Part shown: piece after piece, positions 1-5,799 of the stretch
Layout: the number at the start of each line of letters is the position of its first letter
Position numbering within the stretch: position 1 is the stretch's first letter
Origin: an uncultured Mycoplasmatota bacterium
GTDB taxonomy: Bacteria; Bacillota_I; Bacilli_A; RF39; UBA660
Length of the DNA: 5,908 nt
NCBI GenBank assembly: GCA_900554615.1
Contig: USIB01000078.1
Coordinates: 1 to 5,908, forward strand
Direction of reading: 5' to 3'
The notes under the pieces: generated by a model
Databases searched by the model: none
What the model was told of the DNA's origin: nothing
Seen by the model: the letters and a program-made list of their open reading frames with translations, nothing else
Made by a program: the position numbers and the translations under genes

Positions 1-292
1 ACTTGCAAAGAACTTAAATAAAAATGGTGGTTATATTCCTGGTATTAGACCTGGAGTAGAAACTGAAAAATATATTACTAAGATATTAAATAGAATTACT
101 TTATTAGGTTCTACATTTATTGCTGTAATAGCAGGACTTCCAATTGTATTTAGTAGTTTTATAAATACTGGACTACCTACATCAGTATCAATAGGTGGTA
201 CTGGAGTACTAATCGTAGTAGGTGTTGCTATTGAAACATGTAGACAAATAGAAAGTAGTTTAATTAATAGAAATTATAAGGGAGTGAGATAA
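1..292 (+). CDS. secY: Protein translocase subunit SecY, C-terminal part (5' end outside the window)
   Basis: SecY is the channel-forming subunit of the SecYEG translocon in the cytoplasmic membrane. Reading from base 2, 96 codons precede the TAA at 290-292. The fragment opens with the last cytosolic loop, including the family signature GGYIPGIRPG (fragment residues 9-18). Two hydrophobic segments follow (about 33-52 and 62-78), matching the last two membrane helices. The tail IGGTGVLIVVGVAIET, then RQIESSLINRNYKG, is typical of Gram-positive SecY, whose C-terminus is short. Only the final fifth to quarter of the usual 420-440 residue protein is present, because the window starts inside the gene. 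The stop overlaps the adk start as TAATG, which suggests translational coupling. The identification is secure from the signature loop and from gene order. Confidence 0.96.
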   Translation, partial: LAKNLNKNGGYIPGIRPGVETEKYITKILNRITLLGSTFIAVIAGLPIVFSSFINTGLPTSVSIGGTGVLIVVGVAIETCRQIESSLINRNYKGVR

Positions 293-945
293 TGAAGAAT
301 ATTATATTTATAGCGGCTCCTGCTGCTGGTAAGGGTACTATTTCAGCAAAGGTTTGCACTGAATATAATATTCCTCACATATCTACTGGAGACCTTTTAA
401 GAAATGAGATAGCGGCTCAATCAAAAATTGGTGTAGAGATTAAGTCTGCTATGGCAAGAGGAGAGTTTGTATCTGACGAGGTTATTACCAAACTTCTAAA
501 GAAAAGACTTGAAGCTAAAGATTGTAAAAAAGGTTTTATCTTAGATGGATATCCGAGAAATATTAGTCAGGCTAAAACATATGATAATATCTTAAAAGAT
601 TTAAATTATGATGAAGGTTTAGTAGTATTTCTTGATGTAGATAAAAGTCTTGCAATGAAAAGAGCATTATCTAGAATGGTTTGCTCTAAGTGTGGACTTT
701 CTTATAATTCGATAAGTAAAGAATATGCACCACAAAAAGAAGGTATCTGTGATAGTTGTGGATCACCACTTAAAACAAGAAGTGATGATAATGAAGAATC
801 ATTTATTACTAGATTTGATACTTTTATAAAAGAAACTTATCCTCTAATAGAATATTATGAGAATAAGGGTAATTTATTAAAGATTAAAGTTGATGATTTG
901 ACTACAGAAGATATTTTTGATGAGATAAAGAAGGTAATTAAATAA
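292..945 (+). CDS. adk: Adenylate kinase (zinc-type LID, atypical P-loop)
   Basis: It catalyses ATP + AMP to 2 ADP in the cytoplasm. The 217-residue length is normal for the long-LID bacterial form. Motifs in order are: P-loop at residues 8-16 (AAPAAGKGT), AMP-binding STGDLLR (31-37), GFILDGYPRN (81-90), and a LID with Cys131-x2-Cys134 and Cys153-x2-Cys156. The four cysteines form the zinc site common in Gram-positive enzymes. TRSDD (162-166) and a C-terminal RFDTFIKETYPLIEYY helix follow. The P-loop is unusual: the family consensus is GxPGxGKGTQ, but here both early glycines are alanine (A8, A11) and the Gln after GKGT is isoleucine (I17), while GKGT itself is intact. The start at 292 overlaps the secY stop, with AAGGGAG (278-284) seven bases upstream. 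The position between secY and map is canonical. I expect an active enzyme, but the P-loop changes leave some doubt about kinetics. Confidence 0.96.
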   Translation: MKNIIFIAAPAAGKGTISAKVCTEYNIPHISTGDLLRNEIAAQSKIGVEIKSAMARGEFVSDEVITKLLKKRLEAKDCKKGFILDGYPRNISQAKTYDNILKDLNYDEGLVVFLDVDKSLAMKRALSRMVCSKCGLSYNSISKEYAPQKEGICDSCGSPLKTRSDDNEESFITRFDTFIKETYPLIEYYENKGNLLKIKVDDLTTEDIFDEIKKVIK

Positions 946-1703
946 TGATTACTATAAAAAGTGAATATGAGTTATCACTTATGAGAAAGGCTGGCAGAAT
1001 AGTTTATGATACACACCAGTATCTAAAAGACTATATAAAGCCAGGAATTACAACTGGTGAACTAGATAAACTTGCTCATGATTACATTATCAGTAGAGAT
1101 GCTACTCCATCTTGTCTTGGATATGAAGGATATCCTGCTAGTATATGTATATCGGTTAATGAGGAAGTAGTTCATGGTATACCAGGAAAGAGAAAACTAA
1201 AAAATGGTGATATAGTTACTTTTGATATTTGTGCTTGTTATAAAGGTTATCATGGTGATTCAGCATGGACTTATCCCGTAGGAGAAATAAATAGCGAAAA
1301 GAAATATCTTCTTGAACATACTGAAAAAGCTTTATATGAAGGATTAAGTAAAGTTAAAGCTGGAGTACATCTAGGAGATGTATCTAATGCTATTGAAGAA
1401 TATGCTACTAGTCATAAACTAGGAGTAGTAAGAGAACTAGAAGGACATGGTATTGGAAGTAGTCTTCATGAAGATCCAGGTGTACCTAACTATGGTACTA
1501 AAGGTACTGGTATTATCTTGAAAGAGAACATGACAATTGCTGTAGAACCTATGTTAACTTCTGGTACAAGAAAGATATACTTACTAGATGATGACTGGAC
1601 TATTATAACAAGAGACAATAAACCATCTGCTCACTTTGAACACACTATTATTGTAACTAGAGATGGCTATGAAATACTAACAGGAGATGATAATTATGAG
1701 TAA
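945..1703 (+). CDS. map: Type I methionine aminopeptidase
   Basis: It removes the initiator methionine from nascent proteins whose second residue is small, using a dinuclear metal centre in the cytoplasm. The 252 residues match the length of the short bacterial type I enzyme, with no N-terminal zinc-finger/SH3-binding extension. All expected active-site residues are visible: His77 (NEEVVHGIP), metal ligands Asp94, Asp105 (GYHGDSAWT), His168 (EGHGIG), Glu201 (AVEPM) and Glu232 (HFEHT), and substrate-binding His175 (LHEDPGVPNYG). The ATG overlaps the adk stop as TAATG. The ribosome binding site is modest (AAGAAGGT, about 928-935), so coupling to adk translation probably helps. The 3' end overlaps infA by 8 bases. 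No gene for a small KOW-type protein lies between map and infA, unlike in some clostridia. Identification is secure. Confidence 0.97.
   Translation: MITIKSEYELSLMRKAGRIVYDTHQYLKDYIKPGITTGELDKLAHDYIISRDATPSCLGYEGYPASICISVNEEVVHGIPGKRKLKNGDIVTFDICACYKGYHGDSAWTYPVGEINSEKKYLLEHTEKALYEGLSKVKAGVHLGDVSNAIEEYATSHKLGVVRELEGHGIGSSLHEDPGVPNYGTKGTGIILKENMTIAVEPMLTSGTRKIYLLDDDWTIITRDNKPSAHFEHTIIVTRDGYEILTGDDNYE
1682..1686 (+). promoter_or_regulatory. Ribosome binding site that decides the infA start
   Basis: AGGAG lies inside the end of map. It touches the in-frame ATG at 1687 with no spacer, but is nine bases from the ATG at 1696. Only the second spacing is workable for initiation. The protein starting at 1696 (MSKEELIEVQGKV) also aligns with the usual IF-1 N-terminus, so the three-residue longer reading is rejected. 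Confidence 0.8.
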
Positions 1704-1914
1704 AGAAGAACTAATTGAAGTTCAAGGAAAAGTAATTGACAATTTACCTCAAGGAAAGTTCAAAGTAGAACTAGATGGGGGACACACAGTAGTTGCCCAT
1801 GTTTCTGGTAAAATGCGCATGAACAACATACGTATCTTACCAGGTGATACTGTGGTTATCGCTATGTCGCCATATGATCTAACACAAGGGCGTATAGTAT
1901 ATAATAAGAAATAG
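1696..1914 (+). CDS. infA: Translation initiation factor IF-1
   Basis: IF-1 is a small OB-fold protein that occupies the A site of the 30S subunit during initiation and works with IF-2 and IF-3. The product is 72 residues from the ATG at 1696, exactly the usual length. Family signatures are clear: IEVQGKV (7-13), a KVEL strand followed by AHVSGKMR (34-41), IRILPGD (45-51) and MSPYDLTQGRI (57-67). An in-frame ATG at 1687 would add only Met-Ile-Ile and lacks a usable ribosome binding site. The first 8 bases overlap map, suggesting coupled translation. The TAG stop at 1912-1914 overlaps the AGGAGG that serves rpmJ. The identification is secure. Confidence 0.97.
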   Translation: MSKEELIEVQGKVIDNLPQGKFKVELDGGHTVVAHVSGKMRMNNIRILPGDTVVIAMSPYDLTQGRIVYNKK

Positions 1915-1926
1915 GAGGGATGAATA

Positions 1927-2040
1927 ATGAAGGTAAGAGCATCCGTAAAAAAAATATGCGACAAATGTAAAATAATTAAAAGAAATGGAAAAGTAATGGT
2001 AATTTGTGAAAATCCAAAACACAAACAAAAACAAGGTTAA
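1927..2040 (+). CDS. rpmJ: 50S ribosomal protein L36 (zinc-ribbon type)
   Basis: L36 is the smallest protein of the large ribosomal subunit and contacts 23S rRNA. The gene encodes 37 residues, MKVRASVKK... to ...NPKHKQKQG, which is the exact length of the common zinc-binding form. The ligands Cys11, Cys14, Cys27 and His32 (C-x2-C-x12-C-x4-H) are all present, so this is the zinc-dependent version rather than the cysteine-free paralogue. The surrounding VMVICENPKHKQ segment is nearly invariant in the family. The ribosome binding site AGGAGG (1913-1918) overlaps the infA stop and is eight bases from the ATG. The infA-rpmJ-rpsM order is canonical. It is short enough to be missed by length-filtered gene callers. 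Confidence 0.97.
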   Translation: MKVRASVKKICDKCKIIKRNGKVMVICENPKHKQKQG

Positions 2041-2055
2041 TAGGAGGAAAAAATA

Positions 2056-2421
2056 ATGGCAAGAATTAAAGGTGTAGATATACCTAACGACAAAAGAATT
2101 GAAATATCTCTTACTTATATTTATGGTATAGGAAGACAATTATCAAAAACAATTCTTAAAAATGCTAAAGTTGACTTAAATAAGAAAGCAAAAGACTTAA
2201 CTGATGATGAACTTTCTAGAATAAGAGCAGAAGTAGATAAATATACAGTTGAAGGAGATCTTAGAAGAGAAGTTAACTTAAATATTAAAACTAAGATGGA
2301 AATAAATTCTTATGAGGGCACTAGACATAAAAAGAATTTACCAGTAAGAGGACAAAGCACTAGAAGTAATGCTAGAACTCGTAAAGGTAAAGGAAAAGTA
2401 ATTGCTAATAAGAAAAAATAA
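2056..2421 (+). CDS. rpsM: 30S ribosomal protein S13
   Basis: S13 sits in the head of the small subunit and contacts the P-site tRNA and bridge regions of the 50S subunit. The 121 residues are the normal length. Signatures are MARIKGVDIP (1-10), LTYIYGIG (19-26, helix-hairpin-helix region), VEGDLRREV (65-73), and the basic C-terminal tail LPVRGQ (95-100), NARTRKG (105-111) and ANKKK. The segment RHKKNLPVRGQ has Asn94 where the family usually has Gly; otherwise the tail is standard. The ribosome binding site AGGAGG (2042-2047) is eight bases from the ATG and only 15 bases separate the gene from rpmJ. The identification is secure. Confidence 0.97.
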   Translation: MARIKGVDIPNDKRIEISLTYIYGIGRQLSKTILKNAKVDLNKKAKDLTDDELSRIRAEVDKYTVEGDLRREVNLNIKTKMEINSYEGTRHKKNLPVRGQSTRSNARTRKGKGKVIANKKK

Positions 2422-2434
2422 TTAGGAGGAAAAT

Positions 2435-2821
2435 ATGGGAAAATATAATTCAAGAAAAAGAAAAACTAAGAAAAATATTCCTGCTGGTGAAGTACATATC
2501 CATTCAACTTTCAATAATACAATTGTAACTATTACTGATCTAGAAGGAAATGTAGTAAGCTGGGCTTCTGCTGGTACTCAAGGCGTAAAAGGAAGTAAGA
2601 AATCAACTCCATTTGCGGCTGGTATGGCTGCTGAAGCTGCTGGTAGAGAAGCAGTTGCTGCTGGTATGAAAACAGTAAATGTTAAAGTTAAGGGATTAGG
2701 TTCTGGTAGAGAAGCAGCAATTAGAAGTCTACAAACTGTAGGATTAGAAGTAAAATCAATCACAGATGAAACACCAATTCCACACAATGGTTGTCGTCCA
2801 CCTAAAAGAAGACGTGGATAA
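2435..2821 (+). CDS. rpsK: 30S ribosomal protein S11
   Basis: S11 binds 16S rRNA in the platform of the small subunit near the E-site mRNA path. The 128 residues match the usual length. Signatures are STFNNTIVTITD (24-35), GSKKSTPFAA (53-62), GSGREAAIRSLQ (89-100), and the highly conserved C-terminus TPIPHNGCRPPKRRRG (113-128). The normally conserved GPG of the KGPGSGRE motif reads GLG here (Leu88), a small oddity. The N-terminus is basic (KYNSRKRKTKKN), as expected for an rRNA-contacting extension. AGGAGG (2424-2429) lies five bases before the ATG. It follows rpsM by 13 bases in the standard order. The identification is secure. Confidence 0.97.
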   Translation: MGKYNSRKRKTKKNIPAGEVHIHSTFNNTIVTITDLEGNVVSWASAGTQGVKGSKKSTPFAAGMAAEAAGREAVAAGMKTVNVKVKGLGSGREAAIRSLQTVGLEVKSITDETPIPHNGCRPPKRRRG

Positions 2822-2842
2822 TTAGGAAAGGGGAATCCAAAG

Positions 2843-3802
2843 ATGTTAAAATTTGAAAAACCAGATTATAAAGTAAAAGAATATATTAAAGATTCTCATT
2901 ATGGTAAGTTTGAACTTGAACCATTAGAAAGAGGATTTGGAACAACACTTGGTAATGCACTTAGAAGAGTTATGTTATCTTCATTACCAGGAGATGCAAT
3001 TACTTCAGTAAAAATTGATGGTGTTGCTCATGAATTTCAAAAAATTGATGGTGTAGTAGAAGATGTTACTGCTATTGTATTAAACTTAAAGAGCGTTGTT
3101 ATTAAAAATCATTCTAAAGATGAAAATAAGATAATTAGACTTACTAAAAATACTCCAGGAGTAGTAACTGCTGGTGATATTGAGAAGGACGCTGATATTG
3201 AAATATTAAATCCAGAACAAGAGATTGCTACTTTAGTAGAAGGTGGAAGTCTTAATATGGAAATGACTGTTGGATCAGGAAGAGGTTATGTAGTAGCAGA
3301 TGATAATAAGAAATTATTCCAAAGTGATAAAACTAAAATAGGAGCAATAGCTATTGATAGTTTATATTCTCCTGTTGAGAGAATTCACTATGAAGTAGAG
3401 AATGCTAGAGTTGGTCAAAACAATAACTTTGATAAACTAATATTAGAAGTATGGACTAATGGTTCTATTACTCCAGAGGAGGCTTTAGCACTTGCTTCTA
3501 GAATCTTGATTGAGCATTTTGAAATATTAACTAACTTAAATGCTATTGCTGATGAAACTGGTCTTATGATATCTAAGAGTGAGGATCCTAGTGTTAAGAT
3601 ACTAGAAACTTCTATTGATGATTTAGATTTCTCTGTAAGAGCATATAATTGCTTAAAGAGAGCAAACATTTTAACACTTAAAGATTTAGTAGATAAATCT
3701 GAAAATGAAATGATGAAGATTAGAAACTTAGGTAAAAAATCTTTAAAAGAAGTTATGGATAAGGTAAAAGACATGGGTCTTAACTTTAGAGATGAAAATT
3801 AA
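2843..3802 (+). CDS. rpoA: DNA-directed RNA polymerase subunit alpha
   Basis: Alpha dimerises to nucleate RNA polymerase assembly, and its C-terminal domain contacts UP elements and activators. The 319 residues are normal (about 310-330). The N-terminal domain carries LEPLERGFGTTLGNALRR (25-42), VMLSSLPG (43-50) and GVVEDVTAIVLNLK (70-83). A flexible linker lies around 231-252. The C-terminal domain (about 253-319) keeps the DNA-contact residues Arg266, Asn269 and Cys270 (SVRAYNCLKR) and the RNLGKKS loop (294-300). UP-element recognition therefore seems preserved, which is relevant to the very AT-rich promoters later in this window. The ribosome binding site is weaker than its neighbours' (AAAGGGG, 2827-2833, nine bases from the ATG). 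The position between rpsK and rplQ is canonical. The identification is secure. Confidence 0.98.
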   Translation: MLKFEKPDYKVKEYIKDSHYGKFELEPLERGFGTTLGNALRRVMLSSLPGDAITSVKIDGVAHEFQKIDGVVEDVTAIVLNLKSVVIKNHSKDENKIIRLTKNTPGVVTAGDIEKDADIEILNPEQEIATLVEGGSLNMEMTVGSGRGYVVADDNKKLFQSDKTKIGAIAIDSLYSPVERIHYEVENARVGQNNNFDKLILEVWTNGSITPEEALALASRILIEHFEILTNLNAIADETGLMISKSEDPSVKILETSIDDLDFSVRAYNCLKRANILTLKDLVDKSENEMMKIRNLGKKSLKEVMDKVKDMGLNFRDEN

Positions 3803-3817
3803 TATAAGGAGGTAATT

Positions 3818-4159
3818 ATGGCTTATAGAAAATTAGGTAGAGATAATAAGCATAGAAGAAGTATGCTTGCTACTTTAACTAAACAACTTATTGAAAATGA
3901 AAGAATTGTTACTACTGAAACTAGAGCTAAAGAAGTAAGAAAAAGTTTTGATAAAATGATAACTTATGGTAAGAAGGGTACTTTAGTATCTAGAAGACTT
4001 GCTTTAGCATTCTTACATAATGATGATAAGGCTGTTAGTAAAGTATTTAATGAATTAGCACCAAGATATAAAGATAGAAATGGTGGTTATACTAGAATAA
4101 TTAAGAAATCTGAAAGAAAAGGAGATTCTGCTTTAGAAGTTATTCTAGAATTAGTATAG
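3818..4159 (+). CDS. rplQ: 50S ribosomal protein L17
   Basis: L17 is a large-subunit protein near the exit-tunnel surface. The 113 residues are in the normal bacterial range. Signatures are the N-terminal YRKLGRDNKHRRSML (3-17), where DNKHRR replaces the commoner SSHR-type sequence. RAKEVR (36-41), RR at 59-60 and the near-invariant APRYKDRNGGYTRI (81-94) follow, and it ends in EVILELV. The ribosome binding site AAGGAGGT (3806-3813) is the most complete anti-Shine-Dalgarno match in the operon, although the gene is the last one. The TAG stop is followed within 17 bases by the terminator hairpin, so this is the distal gene of the operon. The identification is secure. Confidence 0.97.
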   Translation: MAYRKLGRDNKHRRSMLATLTKQLIENERIVTTETRAKEVRKSFDKMITYGKKGTLVSRRLALAFLHNDDKAVSKVFNELAPRYKDRNGGYTRIIKKSERKGDSALEVILELV

Positions 4160-4175
4160 TAATATATAATTTTAT

Positions 4176-4209
4176 AAACCTAGGATTTGATTCTTAGGTT
4201 TTTTCTTTT
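4176..4209 (+). terminator. Intrinsic terminator of the ribosomal protein operon
   Basis: A ten-base-pair stem (4176-4185 with 4192-4201, core AAACCTAGGA, one G-U pair) closes a six-base loop. It runs straight into TTTTTT (4199-4204), a single C, and TTTT (4206-4209). The U-tract partly forms the 3' arm, as is usual. It begins 16 bases after the rplQ stop and has the right orientation to end transcription of the secY-rplQ block. Confidence 0.93.
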
Positions 4210-4210
4210 C

Positions 4211-4280
4211 CCACTTCAACCATAAACAAGTTTATGTTTTATGTGGTATGAGGAAGCCTCCAAAAGGAGTCTTCCTCATA
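4211..4280. other. Two abutting tetraloop hairpins of unknown function
   Basis: The first hairpin (4211-4246) has arms 4211-4226 and 4231-4246: CCAC with GTGG at the base, CATAAA with TTTATG at the top, CAAG loop, and three single mismatches in between. The second (4247-4280) begins at the very next base. It has ten perfect pairs (TATGAGGAAG with CTTCCTCATA), one C-T mismatch, four more pairs (CTCC with GGAG) and an AAAA loop. No T-run follows on either strand, so this is not an ordinary intrinsic terminator. It could be a structured RNA, a 3'-end stabiliser in read-through transcripts, or a palindromic intergenic repeat. No coding frame is credible here. Confidence 0.6.
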
Positions 4281-4323
4281 AACTATTTTGTGTTTAATAT
4301 TTATAAAGCTTTAATACATTTTT

Positions 4324-4404
4324 AAAAAGGTACAATAATTATAAAAATAAGTATCAAAAAAGGTACAATATAAAATAAAAAATAGTATAAAAAGAGTACA
4401 AAAA
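4324..4404. repeat. Three GTACAA repeats at 33-base spacing, possible protein-binding array
   Basis: The 14-base sequence AAAAAGGTACAATA occurs perfectly at 4324-4337 and 4357-4370. A degenerate third copy (AAAAAGAGTACAAAAA) starts at 4389. The GTACAA cores begin at 4330, 4363 and 4396, exactly 33 bases apart, close to three turns of B-DNA, so they would face the same side. GTAT (4351 and 4385) precedes the second and third cores by 12 and 11 bases. Spacers are AT-rich and only loosely similar, so this is an iterated motif rather than a clean tandem repeat. The array ends just upstream of the ATPase promoter, which suggests an operator or UP-like region. The first two copies could alternatively contain TACAAT -10 elements, but no good -35 accompanies them. 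Confidence 0.5.
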
Positions 4405-4407
4405 GTG

Positions 4408-4436
4408 TTGTAATAATTATAATTTTATGATAATAT
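4408..4436 (+). promoter_or_regulatory. Predicted sigma-A-type extended -10 promoter of the ATPase gene
   Basis: TTGTAA (4408-4413) and TAATAT (4431-4436) are separated by 17 bases, with an extended -10 TG at 4428-4429. Upstream sequence is A/T-rich, as alpha-CTD binding would favour. The expected start point is near 4443, which would leave only about 13 untranslated bases, beginning at the AGGTGAT ribosome binding site. The same arrangement recurs at 5771-5799 with 26 of 31 bases identical (4408-4438 against 5771-5801), including a perfect 19-base match. Confidence 0.65.
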
Positions 4437-4455
4437 TGTAGTAGGTGATTAAAAT

Positions 4456-5766
4456 ATGAAGAGAAAAATATATGATGAATTAATTAAATGGAAAAATAAT
4501 ACAGATAATATAAAGCCATTAATGATATTAGGGGTAAGACAATGTGGAAAAACATATATAATTAATGAATTTTGTCAAAAAGAGTTTGATAACTATGTTT
4601 CCATTAATTTATTTGATAATAATGATGTTATAGATTTATATAATTCTAATTTAAATTCTGATGAGAAGTACAATAGGTTGAAACTACTTCTTGATTTTGA
4701 TATTGACAAAGAAAATACTTGTCTTTTTATTGATGAGATACAACAATGTGAAGCATTAATTTCAGAGTTAAAATACTTTTGTGAAAAACATAATAATGTT
4801 AGAATAATATGTGCAGGTTCTTTACTTGGAGTAAAATTAAAAAGAGCAAAAACATCTTTTCCTGTTGGAAAAGTAAAGATGTTGACTATGTATCCAATGA
4901 ACTTTGAAGAATTTTTATGGGCTATGAATCAAGACTTACTTATTGATACTATTAAGGATTGTTATTTAAATAATAAACAAATATCCTCTCCAGTACATGA
5001 AAAAGCATTAACATTATATAGAACATATTTATTTACTGGTGGTATGCCAGAAAGTGTAAAAAATATGGTTAGTATTAAAGGAGATTACATTAAGTATGAC
5101 GATACGATACTTGAAGACATTTTAACCTCATACTTTAATGATATGAGTAAATATGTTACTAGTGAAAGTGAAGTTTTAAAGATAAGAAGAGTATATAATT
5201 CTTTACCATCACAATTATCTAATATATCAAATAAGTTCCAATATTCAAAGATAGAAAAGAAAGGAAAAGCAAGAGATTATGATACTTCTATTGACTGGTT
5301 ACTTGCTAGTAATATGGTATTATCTTGCAAGTGTGTTAAATTACCAGAAATACCGCTAGAGGGATTCGTAGATAATGACATTTTTAAATTATATTTAAGT
5401 GATGTTGGCATTTTAAATAGTATTTTAAAAATCAGTATGTCTGATATATTAAATGATAATATCTCTTTATATAAAGGAGTTATTGTAGAAAATTATGTTG
5501 CTAATGAATTAATAAGCAATGGACATAATTTATATTATTATAGAAATAGTAATAATACTAATGAAATAGATTTTCTATTATATAATGAAGATGGTATTAT
5601 ACCTATAGAAATAAAAGCAAGTAATAATACTAAGTCAAAAAGTTTAAATAATTATATAGAACAATTTAATCCTAAGTATTCTATAAGAATTAGTACTAAA
5701 GATTTTGGTTATGACCCTAAGAACAAAATAAAATCAATACCATTATATGCAACATTTTTGTTATAA
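4456..5766 (+). CDS. AAA_14/DUF4143-family ATP-binding protein
   Basis: This is a complete 436-residue protein of a widespread accessory family whose biological role is not established. The N-terminal AAA domain has Walker A GVRQCGKT (26-33, Lys32) and Walker B CLFIDEIQQ (89-97, Asp93-Glu94). It also has ICAGSLLGVKL (118-128), then SFPVGKV (134-140) and YPMNFEEFLWA (146-156), a very typical run for the family. GGMPES (195-200) marks the middle region. The C-terminal DUF4143 part has LSDVGIL (314-320), GVIVENYVANEL (341-352), NEIDFLL (369-375) and PIEIKAS (383-389). Glu345, Asp372, Glu385 and Lys387 resemble a PD-(D/E)xK nuclease core. There is no signal peptide or membrane segment, so it is probably cytoplasmic. 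AGGTGAT (4443-4449), six bases before the ATG, supports the start. It has its own promoter and is separated from the ribosomal operon by a terminator, so it is probably an acquired gene. No convincing terminator follows it. Confidence 0.92.
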   Translation: MKRKIYDELIKWKNNTDNIKPLMILGVRQCGKTYIINEFCQKEFDNYVSINLFDNNDVIDLYNSNLNSDEKYNRLKLLLDFDIDKENTCLFIDEIQQCEALISELKYFCEKHNNVRIICAGSLLGVKLKRAKTSFPVGKVKMLTMYPMNFEEFLWAMNQDLLIDTIKDCYLNNKQISSPVHEKALTLYRTYLFTGGMPESVKNMVSIKGDYIKYDDTILEDILTSYFNDMSKYVTSESEVLKIRRVYNSLPSQLSNISNKFQYSKIEKKGKARDYDTSIDWLLASNMVLSCKCVKLPEIPLEGFVDNDIFKLYLSDVGILNSILKISMSDILNDNISLYKGVIVENYVANELISNGHNLYYYRNSNNTNEIDFLLYNEDGIIPIEIKASNNTKSKSLNNYIEQFNPKYSIRISTKDFGYDPKNKIKSIPLYATFLL

Positions 5767-5770
5767 TATA

Positions 5771-5799
5771 TTGCATTTATATTAATTTTATGATAATAT
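5771..5799 (+). promoter_or_regulatory. Predicted promoter of the gene downstream of the ATPase
   Basis: TTGCAT (5771-5776), 17 bases, then TAATAT (5794-5799) with an extended -10 TG at 5791-5792. It begins five bases after the ATPase stop. The expected start point near 5806 gives a leader of about 59 bases before the ATG at 5865. The leader is A-rich and shows no strong hairpin. The core TAATTTTATGATAATATTG (5783-5801) is a perfect copy of 4420-4438 in the ATPase promoter. Confidence 0.65.

Noticed and set aside
1687..1695. A longer infA reading starting at the ATG at 1687 (adds Met-Ile-Ile).
   Set aside because: AGGAG at 1682-1686 directly touches this ATG with no spacer, while it is nine bases from the ATG at 1696. 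The shorter form has the standard 72-residue length and N-terminus.
2041..2055. Ribosomal-protein autoregulatory leader in front of rpsM.
   Set aside because: The gap is 15 bases and is filled by the ribosome binding site; there is no room for a folded regulatory target and none is visible.
1749..2139. Two overlapping antisense open frames across infA, rpmJ and rpsM.
   Set aside because: They lie opposite well-identified conserved genes, have low-complexity hydrophobic compositions expected from reverse reading of Lys-rich genes, and lack ribosome binding sites and recognisable domains.
2578..3774. Antisense open frames opposite rpsK (2578-2787) and rpoA (3415-3774).
   Set aside because: They mirror conserved codons of S11 and RpoA, with no family resemblance and no initiation signals.
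4247..4280. Second intrinsic terminator.
   Set aside because: The stem is strong, but it is followed by AACTATTTTG on the + strand and CCACATAAAA on the - strand, neither being a proper U-tract. A clear terminator already exists at 4176-4209.
4324..4404. CRISPR-like array.
   Set aside because: Only a short core repeats (14 bases at best), the third copy is degenerate, the spacers are simple AT-rich sequence, and no cas gene is nearby.
5765..5790. AATATA/TATATT hairpin (5765-5770 with 5778-5783) as terminator of the ATPase gene.
   Set aside because: The stem is six A-T pairs only, too weak, and overlaps the predicted -35 region. Read-through into the next gene remains possible.
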